Origin: Pleurotus ostreatus/Saccharomyces cerevisiae fusant
Lineage: Eukaryota; Opisthokonta
NCBI GenBank assembly: GCA_024196135.1
Contig: JAMQCK010000016.1
Coordinates: 1-64,000 of the forward strand
Reading direction: 5' to 3'
DNA length: 64,000 nt
In this document: piece after piece, positions 50,246 through 61,849 of the stretch
Layout: the number at the start of each line of letters is the position of its first letter
Position numbering within the stretch: position 1 is the stretch's first letter
Made by a program: the position numbers and the translations under genes
The notes under the pieces: model-generated
Told to the model about the DNA's origin: nothing
Databases searched by the model: none
The model's input: only the letters and a program-made list of their open reading frames with translations

Positions 50246-51525
50246 ATGTGCATTCATCACGACCAGATATGCCTCCTCCATCAGACGCGTCTTCAACGGT
50301 GCCACAAAAATCTGTACTGCTCGGCAGAACGGAACTGTCCTTACGACGTTGAAACTCTTGTTGTATGTCCAAATTACCACGATCTTCATGACTCTTCCTG
50401 CCAAGATCCTGCCGTCCAGGGAACAACTCAAGCTGCATTTGACGGCCTCAGGGCCTCACGGGAGTCCGTCTGTCGGTGAGTCCTTACAAACAACACACGA
50501 ATTTGCACCAGTTTGTCCCCCCGTCTGTATAATATTGACGCGTGCTTGACCGTGTACTGCTGAATTTGTAGGCCCTTCAGCCACCGTCGGAGATACCCCT
50601 GAAAGGTAGGAATCATATTTGCGCCATGATCCACCTTTGCTGCAGAAGAGGCTCGGGGAAGAGCTGGTAATTACCGAAGTTATCAATCGTTGCCAAGGGC
50701 TTTCGTGCCGAAGTCAGCAGACGAGGGTCTGTAGAGGCTATCGCCGTAAAGTGCGGTGATCGCGCGGGATAGCTGGAGCTTTTCAGGATGGTGGACAGGT
50801 AATGGAGCGAAAGAAACCAGCTGAAGAGGTGAGTGTGATAGCGTTAAGTACTCCCCCTCCTCTACCTGCCTCGCTGTTTCTCGTCGTCCCCTAGGAGTCG
50901 TACGCATCTATTTTGAAGCGTTCTACATGCCGACGATCCCGGCGGCAGAGAGGTGTCAGGCGCTGGTGGCAACAAAGAGGCGGGGCGGAAGTATGCGCCG
51001 GACGACCGGTCCGCGCTCAAATCCGCTGGTCACGCGCCCCCCGCGTCCCCCACGGCCTGCTCTCCCCATTCACGACCTCCGAGTCGCCCCGACGGCCCTA
51101 CCGCTTCGATGGAAGACGCCACAGTGATACAGTCATCGATAACCTTTGCTGTGAGGCGTCCTATGAGTGCTATAGAGCAGAAGTCGTGGTCTTATCGCAG
51201 AAGGACGCGACAATGGGCGCCCCGGGGTGACGTCTTCGACCCCGCGTTGTTCTGCCCCTCAGGGTACCCGCGCGCCCGCGGGGTACATCCATCAGATATG
51301 ATCGCTCTCCGCATTCTCCCCTCACAATCCCGCTACTGCATATGCCGGCTCAAAATGCCGCCTGGCTATAAAACCGCGCGAGCATCCTGAGGCCCGGTGC
51401 GAAGTCCCCGTTCTTCACCCCCTTCCCGTCCCCCATCTTCCCCGGGTGCTTCTTCAGCGACTTCGAGCGCTTCCCCGGTTTGTACCCCACCCCCACTTTC
51501 GCCTCCACGATCGGACGACCGCACG
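50246..51525. other. Intergenic, promoter of the sugar transporter
   Basis: 1.28 kb with no supported gene. It includes a TATAAAA at 51367-51373 and a GCGGGG core near 51277 in cccgcggggta, compatible with carbon regulation of the downstream transporter. Confidence 0.45.
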
Positions 51526-53712
51526 ATGAGGACGACCTTGAAGGGCAAGAAGCTCGTGTGGATTATCAACCTCGTCGCCGGGTTGGCGATCTTCTTGTAC
51601 GTAGACCTTTTCTGATGATCGGGAAAGAACAATAGCCGACTGGTCTTGTTCTAGCTTCGGATATGACCAAGGGATGATGGGAGGTGCGTAGGCGCTTACA
51701 ATATGTCAGATTCGGTTGCTGACCTCCCTCCTTCCAGGCGTTAACACCTCCCCACACTATGTCGAGACTATGGGCCTCGGGTACAAGACGTACGAGGGAA
51801 AGTCTGAAGGCTGGGTTGCCACCGTCACGAACTCTTCGAGACAGGGAGGCATTGTATCGAGTGCGTCCCCCTCCCCTTCCATCCCCTCGACCTCACTAAC
51901 CTCCTGCTAGTTTACTACTTGGGCACGTTGATCGGCTGCATCATCGCCGGTGTCCTCGGTGACCGCATTGGACGTATCAAGACTATGCTTCACGGCTGCG
52001 CCTGGGTTGTCCTCGGCGCCGCCTTGCAATGCTCCGCGCAGAATCTGGCATGGTGAGCGATGCTCTCCAGTCCTACGACACCCATGAAGCTAACATGCCC
52101 TCTAGGATGCTGTGCGCTCGCGTCATCAACGGTATTGGCACGGGCTATCTGAACGCCATTGTCCCTGTCTGGTCTGCCGAGGTTGCGAACCACAAGTCGC
52201 GAGGCGCTTTCATCGCAATGGAGTTCACTCTGGTGAGTCTACTTTCAACCTTTCAGCATTGTCACAGTCTTACAGGGCCCTTCAGAACATTTTCGGTGTC
52301 GTTGTGGCATACTGGCTCGAGTTCGCCCTTGGCTTTGTTGGCGACGGTGACACTCAGGTCCGGTGGAGATTCCCCATTGCTTTCCAGATCGTCCCCCTCG
52401 TTCTCTTCATGGTAAGTCCATCGTTTACACCCGTCATCCCCCTTCCCTGACCCACCCACCCAGATCTGCCTCTGGTGGATGCCCGAATCCCCCCGCTGGC
52501 TCGTCAAAGTCGGCCGCGTCGACGAAGCCCGCCGCATCCTCGAGCACCTCCGCTCCGAAGAGACCGACCCCGAGCTGCACAGCGCCGAACAAGAACTCGC
52601 CGCCATCGTCGACGTCGTCCAGCTCGAGCAGAAGCACTCGAAGATGAACTCGTACTGGAACATGTTCTTCTCCATCGGGGATGGGGACCTGCATATTTCG
52701 AGGCGGATTAATCTGGCGGTGTGGTTGCAGATTTTGCAGGAGTGGTCGGGGATCGCGGCGATTACGGTGTATGCGCCGACGATCTTTGCGCAGGCGGGGT
52801 ATGATGCAAGGAAGACGCAGTGGATTTCGGGGGTGAACAACGTGAGTAAACCAGGACGTTGGGAAGCAGGAAGGTGTGGTATGCTGACGGGTTGCCACAG
52901 ATCACCTACATGTTCTCGACGTTGCTTGCTGTGGTCACGATTGACCGCTTCGGTCGTCGGATGGGCTTGTACTGGGGCTGCGTTGGGCAGGGTATTGCTC
53001 TCATCCTCGCCGGTGCCCTCGCGCGCCTCCTCAAGGACAACCCGGACAAGGCCACCGAGTACGGCGCGGCGACGACTTTCTTCGTGTTCATGTATACAGC
53101 TGTCTTCGGCGCGACGTGGTTGACGATTCCTTGGGTGTACCCGACTGAGGTTTGTCGTCTATTTCCCTTGAACCAAGGCATTGGGTGCTGACGGTCCTCT
53201 TAGATCTTCCCGCTCGAAGTGCGCGCGAAGGGTAACGCCTTCGGTGTCATGGGCTGGTCCATCGGTAACGGCTGGCTCATGATGTTGACGCCCGTCATGC
53301 TCTCTTCCATCGGCGAGAAGTAAGTCTTACCCCCCTTCCCTCCCCCCCCCTTCCTCCCCCCACCTTCCTCCCCCCACCTTCTCCACTCTCCCCTTCCACA
53401 CCTATTATTACCCAACCCCAACTAACCCCACCTCCCCCTAGCGCCCTCCACATCTTCGGCGCCGTCAACTTCCTCTGCATCCCCGTCGTCTACGCGCTCT
53501 ACCCCGAGACCGCGAACCGCACGCTGGAGGAGATGGACATGCTGTTCGCGTCGAAGAGCATGTGGACGTGGAACGAGGAGGCGCACTTTGCGAAGCTGAA
53601 GGCGCAGGTGGCGAGCGGGAAGGCGACGATGGCGGAGGCGGTGGAGACGGCGGGGGAGGGCGCGGCGGAGAGGATGGAGGATGATGTGGATGTGAAGGAG
53701 GGGAAGGCATGA
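51526..53712 (+). CDS. MFS sugar (hexose-type) transporter
   Basis: Exons 51526-51596, 51655-51683, 51738-51860, 51911-52052, 52106-52232, 52286-52411, 52464-52841, 52901-53149, 53204-53319 and 53442-53712 encode 543 aa with about 12 membrane helices. Sugar porter signatures: FFGYDQGMMGG in helix 1, GDRIGRIKTM, WWMPESPRWLVKVGR between the halves, DRFGRRMGL, and PETANRTLEEMD after helix 12. Mediates proton-linked or facilitated uptake of hexoses or related sugars at the plasma membrane; specificity cannot be told. The C-terminal tail is acidic. The last intron (53320-53441) is unusually pyrimidine-rich. Confidence 0.92.
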
Positions 53713-53808
53713 TATGGCTGGTGAGGTATAGCATGGCTGGTGAGGCATGGCATGGCTGGTGAGGCATGGCATGGCATAGTGAGGGAGCATGATGCGGCCG
53801 GTGAGGGA
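53711..53808 (+). repeat. Tandem repeat of about 19-21 bp directly after the sugar transporter stop
   Basis: Roughly five units of CATGGCTGGTGAGGCATGG (two units identical, the rest degenerate) begin at the stop codon and so lie in the 3' UTR. Explains the repetitive short ORFs on both strands here. Confidence 0.75.
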
Positions 53809-54222
53809 GTTGACACGGTCGATGAAGGAGATGTACTTCACGAAAATTCCGGTTTATGTGTACTGACGATTCGTGTATTGATGTACTTTAGCCAGCCTGC
53901 GGGGCAATGATTTGCTGATCATTTCATGCGATGTTTGCGACTGTAAGAAGACTAGGAGATAGACGCTTAACCTGAGATGGACGCAATCTGCAGGCCAGTA
54001 CATCCGACGCGGCATCAGCATCAAGCTTGGTATCGAGAAGGCTCCCGTCTTCACATTTAATTCGCTATTTTAAACTACTCGCACCTATATACCAAGCTTT
54101 ACTGGCTGTACAGATTGGCACGTAGTAGATTCGCTGTTCTACATAACGTGCCCCTCCTTTCTGGCATTACAGTCAAGCCACGCGACGCGCACGAGGCCTG
54201 CACCTTGCGTCCGCCCTTCATC

Positions 54223-55980
54223 ATGCCCGTGTCTCACTTCCTTCAGAACATCACGCTGCAAACGCAGCTCTGTCGACGCTGCGGTGCGAACATCTCCGCT
54301 ACGATTGTCGATGCCCCGATCGAAGCCGTGCGCTCGTACGAGCTGCCCACCGAGCGCGAGGCGGCCGACCTGCAGAGCAGCCGCGCCGCAGACGAGAAGG
54401 ACATCGCCGCCTTCGATGTTGCTATCGCGCAAGCGCAGGCTATAGTAGATGATCTGCGAAAGCAGCGTCGTTTCTTGCGCAAGAACTGGGGGCGCAAGCG
54501 TACGCTACTCGCGCCCATTCGGCGCCTGCCGACGGAGATCCTAGCGCAGATCATCTCGCTGGCCGTCATGCGCACATTCCGGAGACACCGCGACTCTACT
54601 ATCATCATCCGGCATCCTGTCCTGCAGGTCTGTCAGCGCTGGCGCGATCTCGCGATCCAGATGCCGGAGCTGTGGACCGACTTCGTCGCTTACACACACT
54701 GTACCTATGGTGGATGGGCTGACGATATTAACAACTGTCTCTCAAGGTCTAAAGATCTACCGCTCGACCTGGAATTCTGCTACGGGCACTCGCCGTGGCA
54801 TGTCTACTGTCCCCCGTATGTCAAGCAGCGGTTTTCCTGGTCGTGCGACACGTTAAGCGGACGCGGGAAGACTGGTGACCTCGTTGAAATGCTGCTGGGA
54901 GTTGCTCCTCGCTGGCGTAGCTTGTGTATCAGGGACGTGTTCATGCCGGGTTCTCTCTTTCGGGCCAAGCCGCGTCTTCCCCTCCTCCAGTCGCTCGTTC
55001 TCACTTACGATGCAGGAAGGCACTCATATGCAGGCATCCATGCACCAATGCCCTGGTTCTCGGACGCTCCCAACCTCACAAGAGCTACAATACAGGTCCC
55101 ATCGTCATTCTTCACACAACTCCAATTGCCGTGGGCACGCCTCACTCAGCTGGAACTGAAGCTATGGGGTCACATCTCCTCGCAGGACATCAAGCTCGAC
55201 GTGTTGTGCCAGTGCAAGGCACTCACTGCACTGCACTTCGCCATATCGAGCTTACAGCCCGATCCTAAGGAGAGGCTGCTCATTGAATTACCGCACTTGC
55301 AGTCACTTGAGCTCATCGACAAGGGATTCCTGCTCCTCCGCTTCCTGAAGGCCCCTCGGCTGCGGAGGATCGTTCATTTTTATCCCAGCAAGCGCGCGAC
55401 TGCATATGCTTTTGCCGAGGAATACTTCCAGGACGCCACGCTACTTGTCGCCTTCGCTACTCTGAACGGTGCAGTGGACGTTCCACTTGAATCACTGTCG
55501 CTCGTGATATCCTATTGGGGATCCGGCGAAAGCGACTATGGAGACCTCTGGATAGATGGGCTTCGTTCGTACCCAGGCATCCGATATCTGTGCGTGTCGG
55601 ATAGCCAGTACTTTCGCGCCCCGGAGGCTCTGCGCGCGTTGCTCGTCGCTCTCACCCGCACGCCCGACCTCCTCCCCCACCTCGAGAAACTCTCCCTGCC
55701 CACTCTCATTGTCGGAGACCAGGAGGATTATGGGGATGAAGTTGAATCCGACTTCGCGCTCGTGGAATTCATGGAGTTCATCGCGAGTCGAGGCGCTGTT
55801 CTGAAGGAAGTGGAAGTGCAAAACGTGCAGTCGGAGGTTGAACCATACGCGTGCTGTGAGCGGCATTCGGTTATCCTGAATTTACGGGACTTTCACTCGT
55901 CGCATGTGGATAATGAAGAGGCGGAAAGCTCCGATGAGGAGTACGATGGAAGGGACAAGCGCGAGTGGGACGAAGTATAG
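54223..55980 (+). CDS. F-box-like protein, not closely related to the 5-10 kb group
   Basis: Single-exon ORF of 585 aa from the ATG at 54223; the frame stays open upstream to 54115 without another ATG. A CRRCGANIS motif near residue 18 is a possible zinc knuckle half-site. A helical segment with DVAIAQAQAIVDDLRKQRRFLRKN precedes the F-box-like core PIRRLPTEILAQIISLAV, VCQRWRDLAIQMPELWTDF. The rest is leucine-rich. The C-terminus is acidic (NEEAESSDEEYDGRDKREWDEV). Predicted SCF substrate adaptor, substrate unknown. Confidence 0.75.
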   Translation: MPVSHFLQNITLQTQLCRRCGANISATIVDAPIEAVRSYELPTEREAADLQSSRAADEKDIAAFDVAIAQAQAIVDDLRKQRRFLRKNWGRKRTLLAPIRRLPTEILAQIISLAVMRTFRRHRDSTIIIRHPVLQVCQRWRDLAIQMPELWTDFVAYTHCTYGGWADDINNCLSRSKDLPLDLEFCYGHSPWHVYCPPYVKQRFSWSCDTLSGRGKTGDLVEMLLGVAPRWRSLCIRDVFMPGSLFRAKPRLPLLQSLVLTYDAGRHSYAGIHAPMPWFSDAPNLTRATIQVPSSFFTQLQLPWARLTQLELKLWGHISSQDIKLDVLCQCKALTALHFAISSLQPDPKERLLIELPHLQSLELIDKGFLLLRFLKAPRLRRIVHFYPSKRATAYAFAEEYFQDATLLVAFATLNGAVDVPLESLSLVISYWGSGESDYGDLWIDGLRSYPGIRYLCVSDSQYFRAPEALRALLVALTRTPDLLPHLEKLSLPTLIVGDQEDYGDEVESDFALVEFMEFIASRGAVLKEVEVQNVQSEVEPYACCERHSVILNLRDFHSSHVDNEEAESSDEEYDGRDKREWDEV

Positions 55981-57335
55981 TAACGCCGTAAGTATCGCTG
56001 TCCTTCGTGAATGCATTGACCTACAATGTCCTCCCATAGCATCTTTCTTACCACGATGCTACAGATTTTGTGAGCATCGGACCTCCGGAACTTGGCAGCT
56101 TTGTCGTACTCCGTGTCGGTAGAGCAGCGGATAGCTGGTTTCCTCAGTAAATCGACAACTTGCGACCACGGTCATACGCGCGTGGGTGAAATCTGGGCTA
56201 CTATGACAGTCAGCGGTTTCCAATTACGGGCGCGAGGCTGACAGGTTCAAAAGCCTCTAGTTACATCCCAGAATAATTGAGGTACGACGAGTTACTCAAT
56301 TGAATCAAACGCGCACCAGCTTTAGCTTGACAGACGACGCGCGCCCTCCAACCGCCCCTGGTCTGCTCACCGGTTGGCAAACCAAAATAACCACTGTCAA
56401 CCCCGCGATCCTACGCGGCCAGCGCATGGCTGACCGCATGGACGCACTATATCTATGAGTATAGCAACGCGCGCCCCGAACCGCTCGGGCTACGTCCTGC
56501 GCCACAATCTCTTCCCCGACCGGGCTTGGTCGCCCACCGTTAATCTTACGCTGCTGACCGAGTTCCCAAATATACGCGGAGTCGGGAGTACGCCGCATAG
56601 ACATCTCGGAAGCCGGCTACAGCGCAGCCAGAGCGCAGTCAAGGGCATGCAAACCTCGGCGACGTCAGCTAAGGGGCGCCGGGCTATTGACGCACATCCG
56701 CTCGAACAGCCACTGCCTCCCCCGCAGCCGTTCGTACCGCCCGAACTCTCGCGAACAGACTCACAAGACCTATTAGCACCTCACGAAAAGGCTCACGACA
56801 CTGAGAAAAATCATGATGACTCGAATTCATTGGGTATTTCCGGACGCGATACACAAATACAAGCGAGATGGATAGGAGGAACAGAGACATAATAAGACAG
56901 AAAACACAGCCATCCAGGGAGTGCAGTGAAGTCGTATGTAGTCGTGATGCCCGCCGCGTACCCGTCAGTACAACGAGATATGCACATAGGGGCGGAGGCG
57001 GCGGGGTAGAGCGTACAAGGATAAGAGCAGAAGATGGGATGGATCGGTGGGACAAGACGTTACGCGGATAGAGGCAGTCAGGCAGGCGGGATAGCGCGAT
57101 GCAGCGGGGAGGGGACGGAGAATAAGTGACGGGATATAATGTAGGAATCAAGTCGTATATGTTGCGAGTAAATGAGTAATAATACAAGAGGCATTAGTCG
57201 TCGTCCGTCAGAGGTGTCCTTGGAGAGGATGGTGCGCGGTGGATGGGGTGGATGCGTTGGGGAGGTGGACAGCGTGGATAGCAGTGCGAATGTCTATGGG
57301 GAGAGCAGGAGGAGGCGAGGGACAGCGGTGCCGGA
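55981..57335. other. Intergenic, no supported gene
   Basis: About 1.35 kb between convergent gene ends. An open frame at 56455-56892 has no motif and unusual composition, so I do not call it. Confidence 0.4.
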
Positions 57336-59788
57336 CTATGCGCCGAGCGCGTGCATCAGAGAGTTGCCCTCGAACTCCGACTTGACTCGACGCAGGTCGA
57401 AGTGCGCCGGCTGCCTGCGGAGGGAGCCCGACTGGTGTGGCGACGCGTTCGACTGATGCGGCGAGCCCATCGTCTGATTCGGCGACGCCGTCAACTGCGA
57501 CGGTGACACCGTCAGCGGCTGCTGCTCCGGCGACGAGTACGGCGAGCTGTGTTGCTGCTGATTCTGCTGCTGCTGGTGTTGCGCCTGCTGTTGCCGCATC
57601 TGCGATTGGCGCCCCGCCAGCTGATAGCCCCCAAGCTCGGCTGTAATCGATGCGCCCGACGGCGCCTTCGTGCCGATCTGGTAGACCACCATCAGCACGG
57701 GCCGCCGGTCCACGTAGATGTCCTGCGTGATCGTGTCCCCGCGCCGCAAATCGAGCCCCGCGAACGCCAGCGCGTCCGCGTGGACGACGCCTCGCTCGAC
57801 ACCGCGCACGATGAGCGCGGTGCTGCCGTCGTGAATGAGCTTGGGCTTGCCCGGACCACCCTCCGGGCGGTACACCTTCGTGAGGTAACTGCCCCCGCTC
57901 GTCCACAGCCCGTCGATCGTGAGCGCGGCCTGGAAGGCGTGCAGCAGCGCCACGTCCTCCACGTTCACCTGGACCTTGATGCACAGCGGCGTGCCGGGCA
58001 GGAGCGCGGTGGGCGCGAGCTGGGCGTGCAGCTCGCCCGCCGGCACGTGCAGCGCCTGCATGCCTGGAGCTGTGACGACGAATGAGGACACGAGGGGATA
58101 GGCCGCGGGTGGGGAGGCGGGCTGGGCGGGGGCACGAGGCTGATGCTGGGCGGAGGCGGCGGCATGAGGCTGGTGCTGGGCAGAGGGCGCAGACGCGGCG
58201 GGCGGATGAGGCTGTTGCGCGTAAGGCGAGCCGGTTTGCGACGCCGTGCGTCGCGGCTGGGACGGTTGTGCGTAATATGCGTGGGTGGATGGACCTACAG
58301 ACGTGGTCAGCACTGAGAACACAAAAAGGGGAAAACAATTGAGAAAACTTACCTTGATTTTTATAGATATCGCCCGAATAGGACGGAGCGTGGGCCGTTG
58401 CGGGAAGGCCGCTGGGTAGCAGCACACCTCCCCCGTTCGGGGCGGAGGGCTCCATGTTGTACATCCCTAGAGCGCCGTATGTGGCGGAGGGATTGGCGCC
58501 GGGCGCTTCGTTGTAGGCGCCAAACGACTGGTAGTGGGCGTCGGACGATGTCGACGACATCAAGCTGTACCGCTGATAGTCGGACATGTTCCCGCTGAAC
58601 CGCGCAGAGGACATCGAGGAGTCGCTGAGGTCGCTGACCAGCGAGGGCTGCGGCGAGAACTGGGACGAGGCATAGTTGTTGGGCGAGGAGTACAGCCCGT
58701 TGTGCGAGTACTCGACCGAGTGCCGCGAAGCGTAAGCCTCGCCAGGCTGGGATGGATACTTGAACTCGCTCGCGTACGAGTACGTGCTGAGGCCCAAATC
58801 CGGCAGCCCCGTGGCAGCACCGCCTTCAATCGTGTTCATCGGAAGAACCGATAGACCGCCGTCCGCAGCGGGTAGGCCAGTGAACACATGGACGTTGTCG
58901 TACATGGAAACGTGTTCAGAGTCGTACACGGAGGCCGGGCCGCCCGTGTCCATGGCCAGGTCCTCCTCGACTTTAATGGGAGGGGAGCGCGATGCGCCAC
59001 CGATAGGGGAGCCGTAGGGGGACAGCTGCTCGCGTTTCACGCTGCCCGGGCTGCCGATAGTCGATGGGCTGCCCATGTCATGGGCGCTGCCGGGGCTGTA
59101 CCCCGACGGGCTATGTGGGAGACCGCCGAGCGCACCTGGGCTGCCCGAGTTCGCGGGGCTGCCGAAGGAGCCCATGGCGGTGGGTATCGACATCGGCTGG
59201 CGGCTAGGGCTGCCTATCCGATGAAGCGACGAGCTGCGGCGGCCTCTAGAAGGGGAGATGCTTGATACGCGATGGCCTTCGCGATGGGTATGGTGGGGAT
59301 GGGCGGCGGGCTGGATGTCATCGTCCGCGCCACCAGCGACAAGGTAGAACTCTAAAGCATGGTCAGCGGGATGGGAGGGAACAAGGCAGCGAGACATACG
59401 AGGTTCGCCCTTCCACATATTGCGGAGGACTTGGATGTGGGAAGCCACTTGCTTCTTGGTCCTGCGAAGCGCGATCAATAAGGCATGTAGCATAGGAAGA
59501 CGGGCACGTACCGTTCGATGCCATGGGCACGGAGGTGGTCGACGAGGAATTGGTTCCTCCAGCGGCTGCGACCGCGAGAGTAGGTAGCGTAGTTAGACTT
59601 CAAGTACGCCTCGAGGCCTAGGATGACGCGTCAGAAGCGCCGATCGGAGGGGCGGGGGGAGACGCACCAGTCACAAATATACGCTCGACGGCCTCGGGCC
59701 AGACCTCGCCGCCTGATCCATCCTTGAGGAGCTTACGGTGCTTGCGCTGGGGCGTGAGGGTCGTCAACATCGTGGCGGATGGGGTCAT
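57336..59788 (-). CDS. TEA/ATTS-domain transcription factor (AbaA/Tec1 type)
   Basis: Exons 59668-59788, 59512-59617, 59400-59461, 58353-59351 and 57336-58294 encode 748 aa. The TEA DNA-binding domain covers about residues 28-96 and is built from three exons: GEVWPEAVERIFVTGLEAYL, RGRSRWRNQFLVDHLRAHG and RTKKQVASHIQVLRNMWKG, the last being the invariant DNA-recognition helix. Next come Ser/Gly/Pro-rich stretches with many SP sites, then a folded C-terminal segment (about residues 540-680, LHVPAGELHAQLAP to DIYVDRRPVLMVVYQIG), and a Gln-rich stretch (QQQAQHQQQQNQQQ). Fungal TEA factors control development and morphogenesis (AbaA in conidiation, Tec1 in filamentation); the target here is unknown. 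Confidence 0.9.
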
Positions 59789-59800
59789 GATGGGTGTATT

Positions 59801-59835
59801 GGGATGGGATGGGATGGGATGGGATGGGAGGGATG
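59801..59835 (-). repeat. (ATCCC)n micro-repeat just before the TEA factor start codon
   Basis: Five perfect GGGAT units on the plus strand (ATCCC on the coding strand) plus degenerate ones, 13 bp upstream of the ATG, so in the 5' UTR. Confidence 0.8.
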
Positions 59836-61849
59836 CGCGGGTGCGCGTCGCGTAGTGCTGGGGCTGCGCCGCGGTGGCGGGGGATCGAGGGTCGGTCAGA
59901 TGGGGGAGCGCAGCGGGCTAGGTCGCGAGGGTCTCGGCGTCGTCGTCAGCAGCGGGAGCGTTGGCGGCGGCGGCAACGGCGGGCGAGGCGGGCGGGGGGT
60001 AAACGGGGGTCGCATTTGTGAGCCGTGAGTTGTTTATATATTGGGCGGCAAGAGCAGAGACGGACCGAGGATCAGATCTGTGGGCCCTCGTAGTCCGTTT
60101 GGCAATTCGTCAACATCTGTCCGAAAGGGGAAGAACCAACCCGGACCATGAGCCGACTCGCCCGGCCAGCTCGGCTCGTGCCTGGTCCGACCCAGTCACG
60201 GGCCCATTTTCCCTTTTGTGATCCCCCTGCCGCGCGTGCCGGCCGCTGCGCCGTGCTCCCGGCGCATCTTGCCTGCTTCGGGCACGCTTTCCTTCAGCCT
60301 TCCTTTCCTGTCATCCCCGTACTCGCCCGGCAGACGCCTCCACTGCCCGCCACGAATCCCGCCGCGGTCGGCAGCGGACAGCCCGACGCCCCCGCCCTGC
60401 GCGAGTCATACGCCCTGCACCACCCCGACGCGCACAGCGCACCGCCTCAGCACCTGTCTTCATCCGACAAATATCGCGTTCCCCCCCAACGGTTCTTCCG
60501 CGGCACCTTTCTACTGCTCGTACCTACCTCAGCGTCATGACCCGGCCCACCGACCCAGCTGCTGGGTCCCATGCACGGGACTAAATTACGGACAATAGAC
60601 TCGACACAAACAGTAGTCGTTGTTCTCCACCTTCCCTCTTGTGTGTGCTCGTACTCCCGCCCACACAGGCGCCAGGTTCTGCTTTTGTTCTCGTTGTAGT
60701 AGGAGCTGCTCCGGAGTCGCGGAACACAGCCCCCGTCGACGCTTCGTCGTCCTCTTTTTTTTCGAACCTTCTTCTTGACGCAGTTTGCTTGCGGAAGCTT
60801 TACTAGATCTTGAAGCACACTGAGATGAGGGGAGAAGGGAAGAATGAATCGCTCTAAGTAGTATTTTTGCCCTCCCGGGCCTGTATATAAGTCGTACATG
60901 AAGGAAACCAGGATCTTCTACAAAGATCCACAATGATCCACAACGATCCACATGGGTCACCTGAGTCACGACTCGGACACGATGTCCGGGTTGGACCCAC
61001 AAATGTCAACACTTCTGATTGTTCTCGAGGAGCCTCGAGGTGACGATCCCTCCTCCTCGTCGTCTGCACGCCCTCCCAGTGGAGCTGGACGCAGGACAGA
61101 CTGCCGCTCGGCCGTGCCTGGCCGCGGTGAAGCGGTTGCGCTGGTCGTCCTTCACGACGCGCACCACCGCATCACGCATGCCTACCGCGCAACCGGCGCC
61201 TCGCCTTCGCTCCAAGCCCTCTGCTCGGCGGAAAGCACTGCGCGCCGCCCTCGCCACACACACGTGCTGCCCGCCCGCCCCAAAGAAATGAAATAGCGCG
61301 GGCGGGAGCAACCGTCCCCCAGCTGAGCTGATACAGGATCTGGACTCGTCACTGCGGCCCCGGTGCGCCATGCACGGGATGCGCTTTCTCCGAGGCCATT
61401 ATGACCAGAACGTGCGATGAGGCTGTCAGCACAGACAAAGCGCTGCCGGAAAGCGCGTTATGACCTGAACAGCACAACGCGAACGCAGCGTAATGATAAT
61501 GCCTTGTACGCTGCCAAGCAGCCGCCCCAAAGCCGGCGGTCGACTCGCTTCCGCGCCTCTCCACCACCGACCACCGACCTGACCAGCTTTGGACAAACGG
61601 CGTATCACCCGACCTGCTCGCGATGCCGCCTCTCTACTACCTACGATGCCGCCTCTGCCCGCCGGCATCCCTCCCACCGCGATGCTTGCCTCCCCTCCCT
61701 CGATGCCACACTGCGCCCCAAATTACCTGGCTCCTAAAGCAAGACAACGGAGCCAAACTCATGCCCACGAGGGGAAATCGCCCAGGCCCGCACTATGGCG
61801 GAAGCAACTCTTCGCGGACACGAATTTGTAGGGAGGTGCGCCTGGATTG
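59836..61849. other. Long upstream region of the TEA factor gene, no supported gene
   Basis: About 2 kb, pyrimidine-rich near 60290-60500. Short ORFs lack coding character. Developmental regulators often have long promoters and leaders, which may be its role. Includes the small hairpin and repeat at 60911-60952. Confidence 0.45.
60911..60952. repeat. GGATCTT/AAGATCC hairpin running into three 10-bp GATCCACA repeats
   Basis: The 7-bp arms are separated by 5 bp; the right arm begins the repeat (aagatccaca, atgatccaca, acgatccaca). A TATATAA lies just upstream at 60894-60900. Confidence 0.7.

Noticed and set aside
56455..56892. 145-codon ORF between the F-box and TEA genes
   Set aside because: No recognisable domain; probably chance in GC-rich DNA.
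57208..59493. Single long minus-strand ORF of 761 codons over the TEA gene
   Set aside because: It crosses introns at 59352-59399 and 58295-58352 by chance and switches to the wrong frame afterwards; the five-exon model gives a coherent protein.
59801..59835. Possible telomeric repeat (GGGAT resembles TTAGGG)
   Set aside because: Only five pentamers, not the TTAGGG hexamer of basidiomycetes, and embedded next to a gene start.
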